Below are positions 9,686 to 19,945 of a DNA stretch of 64,000 nucleotides, in pieces. The position numbers and the translations under genes are program-made. The notes beneath the pieces were generated by a model. It worked only from the letters and a program-made list of their open reading frames with translations. It had not been told where the DNA came from and searched no databases. How positions within the stretch are numbered: the stretch's first letter is position 1; every line of letters begins with the position of its first letter. Source of the DNA: Pseudomonas sp. UFMG81 (GTDB lineage Bacteria; Pseudomonadota; Gammaproteobacteria; Pseudomonadales; Pseudomonadaceae); the NCBI RefSeq assembly GCF_015354575.1, contig NZ_JACAFQ010000015.1, forward strand, positions 17,832 to 81,831, given 5' to 3'.

Positions 9686-10029
9686 ACAGGCTCTCTACGG
9701 CGCCGCGTAGGGCGCGAACGAACGGGAAAGGCCGGATTCTACCAGAGCGTGGTGGCGATCTGGCGGGATAAACCAGGATATCCGGTGGTCTATTGAAGGC
9801 ATTCTGGGCCCAAAGCCCGGGTGCTGCAAAAGCCGCTGACGGACGAAGCAATATCCGGGTTCCGTTCGTTCGCGGTCTGTGGTATAAAATGCGCCGCTTT
9901 CGGGGACGACCCCGTCAGCTCAAACCCACACACGTGTCGACACGATGGCCTGGGTGCCCCGCTTGGTTTCAAGTGCGGGTTGGTCATTGGGATACGTGGA
10001 GGCCCAACCCGACTTATCAAGGAACTATC
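9686..10029 (+). promoter_or_regulatory. map-rpsB divergent region: rpsB promoter and structured S2 leader
   Basis: This gene-free stretch carries a -10 box TATAAA at 9883-9888 with only a weak -35 (TTCCGT, 17 bases upstream). A roughly 135-base leader follows with several pairings: a CGGGG/CCCCG hairpin (9901-9914), a 12-base palindrome CGTGTCGACACG (9933-9944), and CGGGTTGG (9976-9983) pairing with CCAACCCG (10004-10011) just ahead of the ribosome site. Gammaproteobacterial rpsB leaders are known targets of S2 autoregulation; that this one works the same way is inference. Confidence 0.55.
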
Positions 10030-10767
10030 ATGTCCCAAGTCAACATGCGCGATATGCTGAAGGCCGGTGTGCACTTCGGCCACCAGACCCGTTACTGGAA
10101 CCCGAAAATGGGCAAGTACATTTTCGGCGCGCGTAACAAGATTCACATCATCAACCTGGAAAAAACCCTGCCGATGTTCAACGACGCTCTGTCGTTCGTA
10201 GAGCGCCTGGCCCAGGGCAAGAACAAGATCATGTTCGTCGGCACCAAGCGTTCCGCCGGCAAGATCGTCGCCGAGCAAGCTGCTCGTTGCGGTTCGCCAT
10301 ACGTTGACCACCGCTGGTTGGGCGGCATGCTGACCAACTACAAGACCATCCGCGCTTCGATCAAGCGTCTGCGCGACCTGGAAACCCAGGCCGAAGACGG
10401 CACCTTTGCCAAGCTGACCAAGAAAGAAGCCCTGATGCGTTCGCGCGATCTGGAAAAGCTGGACCGCAGCCTGGGTGGTATCAAGGACATGGGCGGCCTG
10501 CCTGATGCCCTGTTCGTGATCGACGTCGATCACGAGCGCATTGCCATCACCGAAGCCAACAAGCTGGGCATCCCGGTCATCGGCGTTGTCGATACCAACA
10601 GCAGCCCAGAAGGTGTTGACTACATCATTCCAGGTAACGATGACGCCATCCGCGCCATCGAGCTGTACATGACTTCGATGGCTGACGCTGTCATCCGCGG
10701 CCGCAACAACGTTGCTGGCGGCACCGAAGTCTACGCAGAAGAAGCGGCTGCACCTGCTGCTGAGTAA
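10030..10767 (+). CDS. rpsB: 30S ribosomal protein S2
   Basis: A 245-residue ribosomal protein. The start [20 protein letters not shown] and the motifs [20 protein letters not shown] and [12 protein letters not shown] are those of bacterial S2. The ATG at 10030 is preceded by AAGGAAC, and the in-frame extension upstream (to 9793) would run through the structured leader and is not credible. A strong terminator-like hairpin separates it from tsf, as in other bacteria where rpsB is made in excess of tsf. Confidence 0.98.
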   Translation: MSQVNMRDMLKAGVHFGHQTRYWNPKMGKYIFGARNKIHIINLEKTLPMFNDALSFVERLAQGKNKIMFVGTKRSAGKIVAEQAARCGSPYVDHRWLGGMLTNYKTIRASIKRLRDLETQAEDGTFAKLTKKEALMRSRDLEKLDRSLGGIKDMGGLPDALFVIDVDHERIAITEANKLGIPVIGVVDTNSSPEGVDYIIPGNDDAIRAIELYMTSMADAVIRGRNNVAGGTEVYAEEAAAPAAE

Positions 10768-10795
10768 TTGACGCTTAGCGTCTGACTTGGCACGC

Positions 10796-10820
10796 AAAAA
10801 GGGGGCTTGGCCCCCTTTTT
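10796..10820 (+). terminator. Intrinsic terminator/attenuator between rpsB and tsf
   Basis: GGGGGC and GCCCCC pair across a 3-base loop, with AAAAA before and TTTTT after. The symmetric A/T flanks make it potentially bidirectional. Because tsf continues in the same direction 135 bases later, partial read-through is expected. Confidence 0.85.
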
Positions 10821-10954
10821 GCCACCTTGAAATCCTGCTGTCAGCAATGGCCCCGCATCATGGGCCGGCTGAGATCAAGGCAGCGGATTTGCAGAATTTA
10901 ACGCCCGTGAAGAGCGGGTGGAATGGTTGAAAAACTTTCCAAGAGGATTTTGAA

Positions 10955-11818
10955 ATGGCAGCAATTACTGCAGCGCTGGTCAAAGAACTGCGCGAGCGTA
11001 CCGGCGAAGGCATGATGGATTGCAAGAAGGCCCTGGAAAAGGCCGGCGGCGACATCGAGAAAGCCATTGACGACATGCGCGCCTCGGGCGCCATCAAGGC
11101 CGCCAAGAAGGCTGGCAACGTTGCCGCCGAAGGCGCCATCGCGGTCAAGACCGACGGCAAAGCCGCCGTTCTGCTGGAAGTGAACTCGCAGACCGACTTC
11201 CTGGCCCTGCAAGACGACTTCAAGAGCTTCGTGGCTGAAAGCCTGGAAGAAGCCTTCGCCCAGAAGCTGACCGATGCCGCGCCGCTGATCGCCTCGCGTG
11301 AAGCTGCTCGTGAAGCCCTGGTCGCCAAGTGCGGCGAAAACGTCAACATCCGTCGCCTGGTGCGCGTTGAAGGTGACGTTGTCGGTGCCTACCTGCACGG
11401 CAACAAGATCGGCGCTACCGTCGTTCTGAAAGGTGGCGACGTCGAGCTGGCCAAGAACATCGCCATGCACGTTGCAGCTTCGAACCCAGAGTTCCTGGAT
11501 TCGTCGGAAATCTCCGCCGAGGCCATCGAGCGCGAGAAGGGCGTATTCCTGCAGCTGAACGCTGACAAGATCGCCGGCAAGCCGGAAAACATCGTTGAGA
11601 ACATGGTTGCCGGTCGTATCGCCAAGTTCAAAGCCGAAGCCTCGCTGAAAGAGCAAGCCTTCGTCATGAACCCAGAAGTCAAAGTTGGCGAGCTGGCCAA
11701 GAAAGCCGGTGCCGAAATCGTTTCCTTCACCTACTTCAAGGTTGGCGAAGGCATCGAGAAGCCGGTTGACGACTTCGCTGCCGAAGTTGCCGCCCAGGTA
11801 GCTGCCGCCAAGCAGTAA
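10955..11818 (+). CDS. tsf: Elongation factor Ts
   Basis: A 287-residue guanine nucleotide exchange factor for EF-Tu. Both family signatures are present: LRERTGEGMMDCKKAL at the N-terminus and EVNSQTDFLAL further on. The ATG is preceded by AAGAGGA. It forms the rpsB-tsf pair and is closed by its own terminator at 11840. Confidence 0.98.
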   Translation: MAAITAALVKELRERTGEGMMDCKKALEKAGGDIEKAIDDMRASGAIKAAKKAGNVAAEGAIAVKTDGKAAVLLEVNSQTDFLALQDDFKSFVAESLEEAFAQKLTDAAPLIASREAAREALVAKCGENVNIRRLVRVEGDVVGAYLHGNKIGATVVLKGGDVELAKNIAMHVAASNPEFLDSSEISAEAIEREKGVFLQLNADKIAGKPENIVENMVAGRIAKFKAEASLKEQAFVMNPEVKVGELAKKAGAEIVSFTYFKVGEGIEKPVDDFAAEVAAQVAAAKQ

Positions 11819-11839
11819 GACGGACTCGTCTGTCGCCCC

Positions 11840-11873
11840 AAAGAGGCTGCCCGCTCACGCGCGCAGCCTCTTT
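11840..11873 (+). terminator. Intrinsic terminator after tsf
   Basis: AAAGAGGCTGC pairs perfectly with GCAGCCTCTTT over a 12-base loop. It lies 22 bases after the tsf stop codon. Confidence 0.8.
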
Positions 11874-11908
11874 GTCAAAGCGGGCATGGTTCACAAGGCC
11901 GTGTTTCG

Positions 11909-11937
11909 CTGACGCAGAAGCTGCGTCACGCTAGAGT
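11909..11937 (+). promoter_or_regulatory. Candidate sigma70 promoter of pyrH
   Basis: CTGACG (11909-11914) and TAGAGT (11932-11937), 17 bases apart, give a moderate sigma70 match 60 bases before the pyrH ATG and after the tsf terminator. It would drive the pyrH-frr-uppS-cdsA-dxr run. Prediction only. Confidence 0.35.
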
Positions 11938-11996
11938 TACGCGCAGGCTGATACAGCCCGCCAGATTTTTTTCAAACGCCGCAGGAGAGATTCGCA

Positions 11997-12740
11997 ATGG
12001 CTCAGCAGGGCAGTGGTTATCAGGCTCGCTATAAACGCATTCTACTCAAACTTAGCGGCGAGGCCCTGATGGGCTCGGAAGAGTTCGGGATCGACCCCAA
12101 GGTCCTGGATCGCATGGCACTGGAAGTCGGCCAACTGGTCGGTATCGGTGTCCAGGTCGGTCTGGTGATCGGCGGTGGCAACCTGTTCCGTGGCGCGGCG
12201 CTCAGTGCAGCCGGCATGGATCGGGTCACCGGTGACCACATGGGCATGCTGGCGACCGTGATGAACGGCCTGGCCATGCGCGATGCGCTGGAGCGCGCGA
12301 ACATCACCGCCATCGTCATGTCGGCCATCTCCATGGTTGGTGTGACCGATCACTACGATCGCCGCAAGGCCATGCGCCACCTGAATTCGAAAGAAGTCGT
12401 GATCTTCGCTGCCGGTACCGGCAACCCGTTCTTCACCACCGACTCCGCCGCTTGCCTGCGTGCCATCGAAATCGATGCCGACGTAGTTTTGAAAGCAACC
12501 AAGGTCGATGGTGTATACACTGCAGACCCATTCAAAGACCCGCATGCCGAGAAGTTCGATCATCTGACCTACGATGAAGTGCTGGATCGCAAGCTGGGGG
12601 TAATGGACCTGACGGCAATTTGCCTGTGCCGCGACCACAAGATGCCGCTGCGCGTCTTCAACATGAACAAGCCCGGCGCCCTGCTGAATATCGTGCATGG
12701 TGGCGCTGAAGGAACCCTGATCGAGGAAGTTCAGAAATGA
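11997..12740 (+). CDS. pyrH: UMP kinase
   Basis: A 247-residue amino-acid-kinase-fold UMP kinase that phosphorylates UMP to UDP, feeding RNA and peptidoglycan nucleotide-sugar synthesis. Family segments visible are [45 protein letters not shown] and [11 protein letters not shown]. The start follows GCAGGAGAG. It overlaps frr by four bases (ATGA), indicating translational coupling. Confidence 0.97.
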   Translation: MAQQGSGYQARYKRILLKLSGEALMGSEEFGIDPKVLDRMALEVGQLVGIGVQVGLVIGGGNLFRGAALSAAGMDRVTGDHMGMLATVMNGLAMRDALERANITAIVMSAISMVGVTDHYDRRKAMRHLNSKEVVIFAAGTGNPFFTTDSAACLRAIEIDADVVLKATKVDGVYTADPFKDPHAEKFDHLTYDEVLDRKLGVMDLTAICLCRDHKMPLRVFNMNKPGALLNIVHGGAEGTLIEEVQK

Positions 12741-13294
12741 TCAACGACATCAAGAAAGATGCCCAGGACCGCATGGGCAAGTCCATCGAGGCCCTTGGCC
12801 GCAACCTGGCCGCCATCCGCACCGGCCGTGCCCACCCGAGCATCCTGGACAGCGTCAAGGTGCCGGCCTGGGGTAGCGACATGCCGCTGAACCAGGTGGC
12901 CGCGATCACCGTCGAAGATGCCCGTACACTGAAAATCGTCGCTCACGACAAGAACCTCAGCGCCGCCATCGAGAAGGCCATCCTGACCTCCGACCTGGGC
13001 CTGAACCCGTCCAGCGCCGGCACCACCATTCGCGTGCCGATGCCGGCCCTGACCGAGGAAACCCGCAAGGGCTACACCAAGCAGGCCAGCGGCGTGGCCG
13101 AAGACGCCAAGGTGGCCGTGCGCAACGTACGTCGTGACGCGCTTGCCGACCTGAAGAAGCTGACCAAGGACAAGGAAATCAGCGAAGACGAAGAACGTCG
13201 CGCGGCTGACGAGATCCAGAAGCTGACCGACAAGTTCGTCGCTGAAATCGACGCTGCCTTCAAAGCCAAGGAAAAGGACCTGTTGGCCGTCTAA
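12737..13294 (+). CDS. frr: Ribosome recycling factor
   Basis: A 185-residue factor that splits post-termination ribosomes together with EF-G. The long three-helix bundle is evident from charged heptads, with the family motifs [30 protein letters not shown] and [14 protein letters not shown]. It is coupled to pyrH through an ATGA overlap and followed 15 bases later by uppS. Confidence 0.97.
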   Translation: MINDIKKDAQDRMGKSIEALGRNLAAIRTGRAHPSILDSVKVPAWGSDMPLNQVAAITVEDARTLKIVAHDKNLSAAIEKAILTSDLGLNPSSAGTTIRVPMPALTEETRKGYTKQASGVAEDAKVAVRNVRRDALADLKKLTKDKEISEDEERRAADEIQKLTDKFVAEIDAAFKAKEKDLLAV

Positions 13295-13309
13295 GGCCGA
13301 GGTTTTTTA

Positions 13310-14065
13310 ATGGAAAAGACCAAGCTGGCGGCACCGTCATCGGTGCCGCGTCACGTCGCGATCATCATGGATGGCAACAATCGCTGGGCGAAGAAGCGCC
13401 TGCTGCCCGGCGTAGCCGGGCACAAGGCGGGCGTCGATGCCGTGCGTGCGGTCATCGAAGTCTGCGCCGAGTCCGGGGTCGAGGTGCTGACCCTGTTCGC
13501 CTTCTCCAGCGAGAACTGGCAGCGCCCGGCCGAAGAGGTCGGTGCGTTGATGGAGTTGTTCTTCTCGGCATTGCGCCGCGAGGCCAAGCGCCTCAACGAC
13601 AACAACATCAGCCTGCGCATCATCGGTGACCGCTCGCGCTTCCACCCTGAATTGCAGGCGGCGATGCGCGAAGCCGAGGCGGCCACGGCGGGCAGCAATC
13701 GGTTCATCCTGCAGATCGCCGCCAACTACGGCGGCCAGTGGGATATCGCCCAGGCTGCCCAACGCCTGGCGCGGGAAGTCCAGGCCGGGCATCTGCGTCC
13801 GGACGATATCACCCCGGATCTATTGCAGACCTGCCTTGCCACCGGTGACCTGCCGCTGCCCGACCTGTGCATCCGCACCGGTGGCGAGCACCGCATCAGC
13901 AACTTCCTGCTATGGCAGCTGGCCTATGCCGAGCTGTACTTCTCCGACCTGTTCTGGCCGGACTTCAAACACGAGGCCATGCGCAGCGCGCTGGCCGATT
14001 TCGCTTCGCGCCAGCGCCGCTTCGGTAAGACCAGCGAGCAGGTCGAAGCCGGAGCCCGTGCTTAA
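13310..14065 (+). CDS. uppS: Undecaprenyl diphosphate synthase (cis-prenyltransferase)
   Basis: A 251-residue enzyme condensing IPP with FPP into the C55 lipid carrier for peptidoglycan and O-antigen. The catalytic Asp lies in AIIMDGNNRWAKKR, followed by GHKAG. The C-terminal CIRTGGEHRISNFLLWQLAYAELYF motif is the cis-prenyltransferase signature. Its stop overlaps the cdsA start (TAATG). Two other isoprenoid genes, dxr and ispD, are in the same block. Confidence 0.97.
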   Translation: MEKTKLAAPSSVPRHVAIIMDGNNRWAKKRLLPGVAGHKAGVDAVRAVIEVCAESGVEVLTLFAFSSENWQRPAEEVGALMELFFSALRREAKRLNDNNISLRIIGDRSRFHPELQAAMREAEAATAGSNRFILQIAANYGGQWDIAQAAQRLAREVQAGHLRPDDITPDLLQTCLATGDLPLPDLCIRTGGEHRISNFLLWQLAYAELYFSDLFWPDFKHEAMRSALADFASRQRRFGKTSEQVEAGARA

Positions 14066-14880
14066 TGCTTAAACAACGCATCATTACCGCGCTGATCCTG
14101 TTGCCGATCGCGCTGGGTGGTTTCTTCCTGCTCAACGGCGGGGATTTCGCCCTGTTCATCGGCTTCGTGGTCACCCTGGGGGCTTGGGAGTGGGCACGCC
14201 TGGCCGGGCTGATGGCCCAGCCACTGCGCATTGCCTATGCCGCGGTGGTCGCCGGCGCGTTGATGCTGCTCCACTTGATGCCGGATCTTGCGCCCTGGGT
14301 GCTGGGTGCCTCGGTGATCTGGTGGGCGCTGGCCACCTGGCTGGTGCTCACCTATCCACGCAGCAACGAGCTGTGGGCCAGCGCCGCCTGCCGCCTGCTG
14401 ATCGGCCTGCTGGTGCTGCTGCCAGCCTGGCAGGGCTTGGTGTTGCTCAAGCACTGGCCGCAAGGTAACTGGCTGATCCTGGCGGTCATGGTGCTGGTCT
14501 GGGCCGCCGATATCGGCGCCTATTTCTCGGGGCGTGCCTTCGGCAAGCGCAAGCTGGCGCCGCAGGTCAGCCCGGGCAAGAGCTGGGAGGGTGTGTATGG
14601 CGGCATGGCGGTCAGCCTGCTGATCACCCTCGCCGTTGCCCTGTACCGCGACTGGAGCATCGGCCAGCTGCTGCTCGGCTTGCTCGGAGCGGTGGTGGTG
14701 GTCATGTCCTCGGTGGTCGGTGACCTGACCGAGAGCATGTTCAAGCGCCGTGAGGGTATCAAGGACAGCAGCAACCTGCTGCCCGGTCATGGTGGCGTGC
14801 TCGATCGCATCGACAGCCTGACCGCAGCCATTCCGATGTTCGCCGTGCTGCTGTGGGCTGCCGAGTGGGGTGTGATGTGA
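14065..14880 (+). CDS. cdsA: Phosphatidate cytidylyltransferase
   Basis: A 271-residue inner-membrane enzyme forming CDP-diacylglycerol from phosphatidate and CTP. About eight hydrophobic spans are seen, followed by the CDS signature [20 protein letters not shown] with the DRIDS end. It overlaps uppS upstream and dxr downstream, so the three are translated as a coupled group. Confidence 0.95.
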   Translation: MLKQRIITALILLPIALGGFFLLNGGDFALFIGFVVTLGAWEWARLAGLMAQPLRIAYAAVVAGALMLLHLMPDLAPWVLGASVIWWALATWLVLTYPRSNELWASAACRLLIGLLVLLPAWQGLVLLKHWPQGNWLILAVMVLVWAADIGAYFSGRAFGKRKLAPQVSPGKSWEGVYGGMAVSLLITLAVALYRDWSIGQLLLGLLGAVVVVMSSVVGDLTESMFKRREGIKDSSNLLPGHGGVLDRIDSLTAAIPMFAVLLWAAEWGVM

Positions 14881-16067
14881 CGAGGCCGCAACGCATTACG
14901 GTCCTGGGCGCCACCGGTTCTATCGGTCTCAGTACGCTGGATGTGATCGCTCGACATCCTGACCGCTACCAGGTGTTCGCCCTGAGCGGCTATTCGCGCA
15001 TCGACGAGCTGCTGGCCCTGTGCCTGCGGCATCGTCCGAGCTTCGCCGTGGTGCCCTCCACCGAGGCGGCCACACGACTGCGTGATGGCTTGGCGTCCAG
15101 CGGCTGCAACACCGAAGTGCTCGAGGGCGAGGCGGGGCTGTGCCAGGTCGCGTCCGCCACCGAAGTGGATGCGGTGATGGCGGCCATCGTCGGCGCTGCG
15201 GGCCTGCGCCCGACGCTGGCGGCGGTCGAGGCCGGCAAGAAAGTGCTGCTGGCCAACAAGGAGGCCCTGGTGATGTCCGGGGCGCTGTTCATGGAGGCTG
15301 TGCGCCGCAGTGGCTCGGTGCTGTTGCCGATCGACAGTGAACACAACGCCATCTTCCAGTGCATGCCCGGCGACTATGCCCGTGGCCTGAACGCGGTGGG
15401 CGTGCGCCGCATCCTGCTCACCGCCTCCGGTGGGCCGTTCCGGGAAACCCCGGCGGCCGCGCTCGCGGATGTCACGCCCGAGCAGGCCTGCGCCCACCCC
15501 AATTGGTCGATGGGGCGCAAGATCTCGGTCGACTCGGCGAGCATGATGAACAAGGGGCTGGAACTGATCGAGGCCTGCTGGTTGTTCGATGCGAAACCGT
15601 CGTTGGTCGAAGTGGTGGTGCATCCGCAGAGTGTCATTCATTCGCTGGTCGACTATGTCGACGGTTCGGTGCTTGCGCAGCTGGGCAACCCCGACATGCG
15701 CACGCCGATCGCCAATGCCTTGGCCTGGCCGGAGCGTATCGATTCCGGTGTGGCGCCGCTGGACCTGTTCGCCATCGCGCGTCTGGATTTCCAGGCCCCC
15801 GACGAACAGCGCTTCCCATGCCTGCGCTTGGCGCGTCAGGCTGCCGAGGCGGGCAACAGTGCGCCTGCGGTGCTCAATGCCGCCAATGAGATCGCGGTAG
15901 ACGCGTTCCTGGCACGGCGTATCCGCTTCCCGGAGATCGCGGGTATGATCGAACAGGTGCTTGACCAGGAGCCCGTGGTGCCACTTGCCTCGCTCGACGC
16001 GGTGTTCGCCGCCGACCAGCGGGCCCGGGAACTGTCCCGCGAGTGGCTAAGGCGCCATGGCCGCTGA
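14877..16067 (+). CDS. dxr: 1-deoxy-D-xylulose 5-phosphate reductoisomerase
   Basis: A 396-residue NADPH-dependent enzyme making 2-C-methyl-D-erythritol 4-phosphate, the committed MEP-pathway step. The N-terminal dinucleotide motif is [17 protein letters not shown], and metal/substrate segments SEHNAIFQC and [20 protein letters not shown] are present. The start is taken as GTG at 14877, overlapping the cdsA stop, because the protein then begins 7 residues before the beta-strand as in homologues. An earlier start at 14853 is less likely. Confidence 0.96.
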   Translation: MTRPQRITVLGATGSIGLSTLDVIARHPDRYQVFALSGYSRIDELLALCLRHRPSFAVVPSTEAATRLRDGLASSGCNTEVLEGEAGLCQVASATEVDAVMAAIVGAAGLRPTLAAVEAGKKVLLANKEALVMSGALFMEAVRRSGSVLLPIDSEHNAIFQCMPGDYARGLNAVGVRRILLTASGGPFRETPAAALADVTPEQACAHPNWSMGRKISVDSASMMNKGLELIEACWLFDAKPSLVEVVVHPQSVIHSLVDYVDGSVLAQLGNPDMRTPIANALAWPERIDSGVAPLDLFAIARLDFQAPDEQRFPCLRLARQAAEAGNSAPAVLNAANEIAVDAFLARRIRFPEIAGMIEQVLDQEPVVPLASLDAVFAADQRARELSREWLRRHGR

Positions 16068-16110
16068 GCGGTAACGGCGGCTGCACTGAACCTCATCCGG
16101 AGTATTGGAC

Positions 16111-17463
16111 ATGAGTGCGCTCTACATGATTGTCGGCACCCTGGTGGCATTGGGCGTGCTCGTCACTTTCCACGAATTCGGCCACTTCTGGGTGGCGCGG
16201 CGCTGCGGGGTCAAGGTCCTGCGCTTCTCGGTGGGCTTCGGTACGCCGTTGCTGCGCTGGCATGATCGCCAGGGTACCGAGTTCGTGGTTGCCGCCATTC
16301 CGTTGGGTGGCTACGTCAAGATGCTCGACGAGCGCGAGGGCGAGGTGCCGCCGGCGCTGATCGAGCAGTCGTTCAATCGCAAGTCGGTGCGCCAGCGCAT
16401 CGCCATCGTCGCCGCCGGCCCGGTCGCCAACTTCCTGCTCGCCATCCTGTTCTTCTGGGTGGTCGCCATGCTTGGCTCGCAGCAGGTGCGGCCAGTGATC
16501 GGCGCGATCGAGCCCGGCAGCCTGGCGGCAGTCGCCGGCCTGAACGTTGGCCAGGAGATTGTCTCCATCGATGGTGAGCCGACCAATGGCTGGTCGGCGG
16601 TCAACCTGCAACTGGTACGCCGCCTTGGCGAGAGCGGCACCTTGCGCGTAGGCGTGCTCGATGAAGGCGCGACGGCCCCGCAGCAGCGCGATATCCAACT
16701 GAGCCACTGGCTCAAGGGCGTCGATGAGCCCGACCCGATCCAGTCGCTGGGGCTGCGCCCGTGGCGTCCGGCAGTCGTGCCGGTACTGGCCGAGATCGAC
16801 GCGAAGGGGCCGGCCGCGGCCGCCGGGCTACAGGCGGGCGACAAGCTGCTGGCGCTCGATGGCGTGGCCTTGGCCGACTGGCAACAGGTGGTCGATGCGG
16901 TGCGGGCCCGCCCTGAGCGTAAGGTGACGCTGCGCATCGAGCGTGATGGTGCACAGCTCGAGGTGCCGGTCACGCTTGCGCGCAAAGGTGAAGGCCAGGC
17001 GTCCGGCGGTTATCTCGGTGCTGGCGTGAAGGCCACCGAGTGGCCGGCGCAAATGCTGCGCCAGGTCAGCTATGGGCCGCTGGAGGCCGTGGGGGAGGGG
17101 CTCTCGCGAACCTGGAGCATGAGCGTCCTGACCCTTGAATCGCTGAAGAAAATGCTGTTCGGAGAGCTCTCGGTAAAAAACTTGAGCGGACCGATAACCA
17201 TTGCTAAAGTGGCGGGCGCTTCAGCCCAGTCGGGCATTGGGGATTTCCTGAATTTCCTGGCCTACCTGAGCATAAGCCTGGGGGTTCTGAATTTGCTGCC
17301 CATCCCGGTACTGGATGGGGGGCATTTGCTGTTCTACCTGATCGAATGGGCGCGCGGTCGCCCGCTTTCGGATCGGGTGCAAGGTTGGGGGGTCCAGATC
17401 GGTATCAGTTTGGTCGTCGGGGTGATGTTGCTCGCCCTGATCAACGATCTGGGTCGACTATAA
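16111..17463 (+). CDS. rseP: RIP intramembrane zinc metalloprotease (site-2 protease)
   Basis: A 450-residue inner-membrane protease that completes cleavage of the anti-sigma factor MucA/RseA and clears signal peptides. The active site is HEFGH (residues 21-25) in the first membrane span, paired with the second metal motif PVLDGGH near the C-terminus. Two PDZ domains lie between (about residues 110-300). The ATG at 16111 has GGAG at the right distance, so the TTG at 16105 is rejected. A hairpin (17485-17514) separates it from bamA. Confidence 0.95.
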   Translation: MSALYMIVGTLVALGVLVTFHEFGHFWVARRCGVKVLRFSVGFGTPLLRWHDRQGTEFVVAAIPLGGYVKMLDEREGEVPPALIEQSFNRKSVRQRIAIVAAGPVANFLLAILFFWVVAMLGSQQVRPVIGAIEPGSLAAVAGLNVGQEIVSIDGEPTNGWSAVNLQLVRRLGESGTLRVGVLDEGATAPQQRDIQLSHWLKGVDEPDPIQSLGLRPWRPAVVPVLAEIDAKGPAAAAGLQAGDKLLALDGVALADWQQVVDAVRARPERKVTLRIERDGAQLEVPVTLARKGEGQASGGYLGAGVKATEWPAQMLRQVSYGPLEAVGEGLSRTWSMSVLTLESLKKMLFGELSVKNLSGPITIAKVAGASAQSGIGDFLNFLAYLSISLGVLNLLPIPVLDGGHLLFYLIEWARGRPLSDRVQGWGVQIGISLVVGVMLLALINDLGRL

Positions 17464-17484
17464 AAGCTTCGCTCAATCGCGAAA

Positions 17485-17514
17485 AACCTGCCGCCTCATC
17501 GCGGCGGGTTGTTT
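17485..17514 (+). terminator. Terminator-like hairpin between rseP and bamA
   Basis: AACCTGCCGC pairs with GCGGCGGGTT (one T-G wobble) across a 6-base loop, followed by GTTTA. The short T run suggests a leaky terminator or attenuator, since bamA follows in the same direction. Confidence 0.5.
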
Positions 17515-17540
17515 ATTGCCAGTTGGAATAAAAGGACTTC

Positions 17541-19901
17541 ATGAAACGTCTGCTGCTAACTGCGGTCCTCTCCGCACTGATGATCGCTGAAGTTCACGCC
17601 GAGTCCTTCACTATCTCCGATATTCGTGTCAACGGCCTGCAGCGGGTTTCCGCCGGCAGCGTGTTCGGCGCCTTGCCGCTGAACGTCGGCGATCAGGTCG
17701 ACGACCGCCGCCTGGTCGACTCCACTCGCTCGCTGTTCAAGACCGGTTTCTTCCAGGACATCCAGCTGAACCGCGATGGCAACGTGCTGATCATCAATGT
17801 GGTCGAGCGCCCGTCGGTTTCCAGTATCGAGATCGAAGGCAACAAGGCGATCAGCACCGAAGACCTGATGAAAGGCCTGAAGCAGTCGGGCCTCGCCGAA
17901 GGCGAGATCTTCCAGCGTGCGACGCTCGAAGGCGTGCGTAACGAGCTGCAGCGCCAGTACGTTGCCCAGGGCCGCTATTCGGCCGAAGTCGACGCCGAAG
18001 TCGTGCCGCAGCCGCGCAACCGTGTCGGCCTGAAGATCAAGATCAACGAAGGCACCGTGGCGGCGATCCAGCACATCAACGTGGTGGGCAACACGGTCTT
18101 CGACGATGAAGAGCTGGGCCAGCTGTTCGAGCTGAAGACCACCAACTGGCTGTCATTCTTCAAGAACGATGACAAGTACGCCCGTGAAAAACTGTCCGGT
18201 GACCTCGAGCGCCTGCGCTCCTACTACCTGGACCGCGGCTACATCAACATGGACATCGCGTCCACCCAGGTGTCGATCACCCCGGACAAGAAGCACGTCT
18301 ACATCACCGTCAACATCAATGAAGGCGAGAAGTACACCGTCCGCGACGTGAAGCTCTCCGGCGATTTGAAAGTCCCGGAAGACCAGGTCAAGTCGCTGCT
18401 GCTGGTGCAGCCAGGCCAGGTGTTTTCGCGCAAGGTGATGACCACCAGCTCCGACCTGATCACTCGCCGCCTGGGTAACGAAGGCTACACCTTCGCCAAC
18501 GTCAACGGCGTGCCACAACCAAATGACCAGGATCACACCGTCGACATCATGTTCGTCGTCGATCCGGGCAAGCGTGCCTACGTCAACCGCATCAACTACC
18601 GCGGCAACACCAAGACCGAAGACGAAGTGCTGCGCCGCGAGATGCGCCAGATGGAAGGCGGCTGGGCGTCGACCTATCTGATCGACCAGTCGAAAACCCG
18701 TCTCGAGCGCCTGGGCTTCTTCAAGGAAGTCAACGTCGAGACCCCGCCGGTGCCGGGCACCGACGACCAGGTCGACGTCAACTACAGCGTCGAGGAGCAG
18801 GCTTCCGGCTCGATCACCGCCAGCGTCGGTTTCGCCCAGAGCGCCGGCCTCATTCTGGGTGGTTCGATCAGCCAGACCAACTTCCTGGGTACCGGTAACA
18901 AGGTGTCCATCGGCCTGACCCGTTCGGAATACCAGACCCGCTACAACTTCGGCTTCGTCGACCCCTACTTCACCGCCGACGGCGTCAGCCTGGGCTACAA
19001 CGCCTTCTACCGCAGCACCGACTACGACGACCTCGATGTCGATGTGGCCAGCTATGCGGTCGACAGCCTCGGTGCCGGCGTCAGCCTCGGCTACCCGATC
19101 AGCGAGACTTCGCGCCTGACCTACGGCCTGACCGTGCAGCAGGACAAGCTCAAGACTGGGCGTTACACCGTCGATGAGATTTTCAAGTTCATTCAGGACG
19201 AGGGTGATAGCTTCCTGAACTTCAAGGCCTCGATCGGCTGGTCCGAATCGACCCTGAACAAAGGTGTTCTGGCAACCCGTGGCCACTCGCAAAGCCTGAC
19301 CCTGGAAACCACCGTGCCGGGCAGCGACCTGTCGTTCTACAAACTCGACTACCGCGGCCAGCTGTTCAAGCCAATCAACAACGACTACACCCTGCGCCTG
19401 CACACCGAGCTGGGCTATGGTGATGGCTACGGCAGCACTTCGGGCCTGCCGTTCTACGAGAACTACTACGCCGGTGGTTTCAACTCGGTCCGTGGCTTCA
19501 AGGACAGCAGCCTCGGCCCACGTAGTACGCCAAGCCGCGGTGCGGCTGTGACCGGTAACCAAGGCACCATCGCCGACCCGGACCAGGATCCGCTGCCGTT
19601 CGGTGGCAACGTGCTGGTCCAGGGTGGTGTGGAACTGCTGTTCCCACTGCCGTTCGTCAAGGATCAGCGCTCGCTGCGCACCTCCGTGTTCTGGGACGTG
19701 GGTAACGTGTTCGACACCAACTGCGGTAGCAAGCCTGATTGCGCGAAGGTCGGCTTCTCGGACATGGCCAGCTCGGTCGGTCTGGGCGTGACCTGGATCA
19801 CCGCCTTGGGCCCGTTGAGCTTCAGTTTGGCGATGCCGATCAAGAAGCCGGACGACGCCGATACGCAAGTGTTCCAATTCTCTCTGGGCCAGACCTTCTG
19901 A
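17541..19901 (+). CDS. bamA: Outer membrane protein assembly factor BamA (Omp85)
   Basis: A 786-residue precursor that inserts beta-barrel proteins into the outer membrane. The N-terminal signal peptide ends at VHAES. Five POTRA repeats follow (about residues 24-420), with motifs such as RNELQRQYVAQGRYSAEV. A C-terminal barrel carries the conserved VRGF loop (SVRGFKDSSLGPR) and the terminal Phe signature (SLGQTF). It is followed by skp and lpxD, the widespread bamA-skp-lpxD order. Confidence 0.97.
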   Translation: MKRLLLTAVLSALMIAEVHAESFTISDIRVNGLQRVSAGSVFGALPLNVGDQVDDRRLVDSTRSLFKTGFFQDIQLNRDGNVLIINVVERPSVSSIEIEGNKAISTEDLMKGLKQSGLAEGEIFQRATLEGVRNELQRQYVAQGRYSAEVDAEVVPQPRNRVGLKIKINEGTVAAIQHINVVGNTVFDDEELGQLFELKTTNWLSFFKNDDKYAREKLSGDLERLRSYYLDRGYINMDIASTQVSITPDKKHVYITVNINEGEKYTVRDVKLSGDLKVPEDQVKSLLLVQPGQVFSRKVMTTSSDLITRRLGNEGYTFANVNGVPQPNDQDHTVDIMFVVDPGKRAYVNRINYRGNTKTEDEVLRREMRQMEGGWASTYLIDQSKTRLERLGFFKEVNVETPPVPGTDDQVDVNYSVEEQASGSITASVGFAQSAGLILGGSISQTNFLGTGNKVSIGLTRSEYQTRYNFGFVDPYFTADGVSLGYNAFYRSTDYDDLDVDVASYAVDSLGAGVSLGYPISETSRLTYGLTVQQDKLKTGRYTVDEIFKFIQDEGDSFLNFKASIGWSESTLNKGVLATRGHSQSLTLETTVPGSDLSFYKLDYRGQLFKPINNDYTLRLHTELGYGDGYGSTSGLPFYENYYAGGFNSVRGFKDSSLGPRSTPSRGAAVTGNQGTIADPDQDPLPFGGNVLVQGGVELLFPLPFVKDQRSLRTSVFWDVGNVFDTNCGSKPDCAKVGFSDMASSVGLGVTWITALGPLSFSLAMPIKKPDDADTQVFQFSLGQTF

Positions 19902-19945
19902 GGTCGGCCCTTGCATAACGACAACGGATTTTCCAGGAGTGCATC

